Source: Bradyrhizobium sp. | GTDB lineage: Bacteria > Pseudomonadota > Alphaproteobacteria > Rhizobiales > Xanthobacteraceae | Length of the DNA stretch: 51,349 nucleotides | Assembly: GCF_016213215.1 (NCBI RefSeq) | Contig: NZ_JACRAW010000121.1 | Location: forward strand, 1-51,349 | Reading direction: 5' to 3' | Part shown: positions 50,772 through 51,349 of the stretch, piece after piece | How positions within the stretch are numbered: the stretch's first letter is position 1 | How the letters are laid out: every line of letters starts with the position of its first letter | Position numbers and translations under genes: made by a program | The notes under the pieces: model-generated | Seen by the model: the letters and a program-made list of their open reading frames with translations, nothing else | The model's database searches: none | What the model was told of the DNA's origin: nothing

Positions 50772-51349
50772 CGGCGCTGCTGCAAGCCCGCGGCCTGGTC
50801 CGGCGCTTCGGCGGCGTCGTGGCGCTCGCCGGCCTCGACCTCAGCGTCGAACCCAACGAGATCCTCGGCCTTATCGGCCCCAACGGCTCGGGCAAGACAA
50901 CGTTCTTCAACGTTGTCACGGGCATCTATGGCGCCGACGCGGGCGCCATTGCCTTCGATGGTGTCGACATCACCAACGCGGCGTCGCGCGCGGTATACCG
51001 CGCCGGCATTTCGCGCACGTTCCAACGCTCCCGCTTGTCGCTGCCGTTGTCGATCTTCGACAACATCATGATCGGCAACCATATGCGCCTGAACCAGGGC
51101 CTTTGGTTCAACCTGATACGGCGCAGCGCCTTCAAGAGGGAGTTCGAGCAAAACTATGCCGCGGCCCGTGCGCTGGTGGAGGTGTTCGAGCCGGAACTCG
51201 CCGACCGCATGTTCGAGCCCGTCGCGGGCCTGCCGATGATCGACCGTCGGCGCATCGAGATTTGCCGCGCGCTGATCAGCACGCCAAAGCTCCTCCTCCT
51301 CGACGAGCCCTCCCCGCCCATGACCCACGAGGAGACGGCGCAGCTGATG
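50768..51349 (+). CDS. livG: Liv-type ABC ATPase LivG, partial at window end
   Basis: The first 194 codons of the ATPase are present; the gene runs off the window. Walker A GPNGSGKTT is at 37-45, and the Walker B LLLLDEP near 176-182. The ABC signature, usually LSYGQQR-like, reads GLPMIDRRRIEICRAL, and the D-loop region is DEPSPPMTHEE where AGM is common. The signature change seems to be a feature of a LivG subgroup, from memory. It couples to livM by ATGA; a livF gene is expected beyond the edge. Confidence 0.88.
   Translation, partial: MTALLQARGLVRRFGGVVALAGLDLSVEPNEILGLIGPNGSGKTTFFNVVTGIYGADAGAIAFDGVDITNAASRAVYRAGISRTFQRSRLSLPLSIFDNIMIGNHMRLNQGLWFNLIRRSAFKREFEQNYAAARALVEVFEPELADRMFEPVAGLPMIDRRRIEICRALISTPKLLLLDEPSPPMTHEETAQLM

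Noticed and set aside
1..51349. CRISPR arrays, tRNA or rRNA genes, insertion sequences
   Set aside because: No regularly spaced repeats, cloverleaf-like stretches, rRNA sequence or transposase proteins were seen on reading the window.

Overview
The window is high-GC alphaproteobacterial DNA and most resembles Bradyrhizobium or a close relative. This rests on protein style (valine mms operon, TAXI-TRAP transporter, CUT1 sugar importer, split TonB/ExbB/ExbD iron operon) and on short palindromic intergenic repeats of the kind common in Bradyrhizobium genomes. No rRNA, tRNA, CRISPR array, phage or insertion sequence was seen. Genes are densely packed, often with ATGA stop/start overlaps.

Layout. 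(1) 0.1-7.1 kb, minus strand: valine/isobutyrate catabolic operon (mmsA, acyl-CoA dehydrogenase, 3-hydroxyisobutyryl-CoA hydrolase, mmsB, acyl-CoA synthetase, MaoC hydratase), with a divergent LysR regulator. (2) 8.1-12.9 kb: TetR regulator, hotdog thioesterase, enoyl-CoA hydratase, thiolase and MFS carrier. Three matching operator-like palindromes (ATGAC-N4-ATCAT) suggest one TetR regulon. (3) 13.0-19.3 kb: an IclR regulator and an acyl-CoA carboxyltransferase on the minus strand, divergent from a 73-residue biotin carrier, a TAXI solute receptor and a fused TRAP permease. A palindrome resembling the E. coli IclR operator lies between them. No biotin carboxylase subunit is present. (4) 19.3-22.9 kb: AhpD-like protein, DUF35 zinc-ribbon/OB-fold protein coupled to a thiolase-like protein without the nucleophilic cysteine, and a second thiolase.

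(5) 23.0-35.1 kb: sugar/sugar-acid cluster. KDPG aldolase, KDG kinase, DenD-like dehydrogenase and a four-gene ABC importer form one minus-strand operon. It is divergent from a LacI regulator, an IlvD/Edd dehydratase and two SDR dehydrogenases. LacI-type operators lie in the divergent promoter and in the last codons of lacI, just upstream of the dehydratase. A decayed GFA-family gene follows. (6) 35.3-36.5 kb: site-2 protease homologue and a tail-anchored hypothetical protein. (7) 36.5-42.4 kb, minus strand: TonB-dependent siderophore receptor, PiuC-like hydroxylase with an in-frame amber codon, exbB, exbD, tonB. Repeated TTCTAA half-sites upstream suggest iron control. (8) 42.8-47.1 kb: RND efflux adaptor and pump. 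(9) 47.4 kb to the end: Liv-type ABC importer, cut by the window edge inside the ATPase.

Most of the window is ordinary catabolic and transport DNA. The points most worth following are the amber-interrupted piuC whose 43-codon tail is still intact, the carboxyltransferase/biotin-carrier pair without a biotin carboxylase, the DUF35/cysteine-less thiolase pair, and the operator sets that define small regulons. All functions are inferred from reading the sequence; no database search was run.
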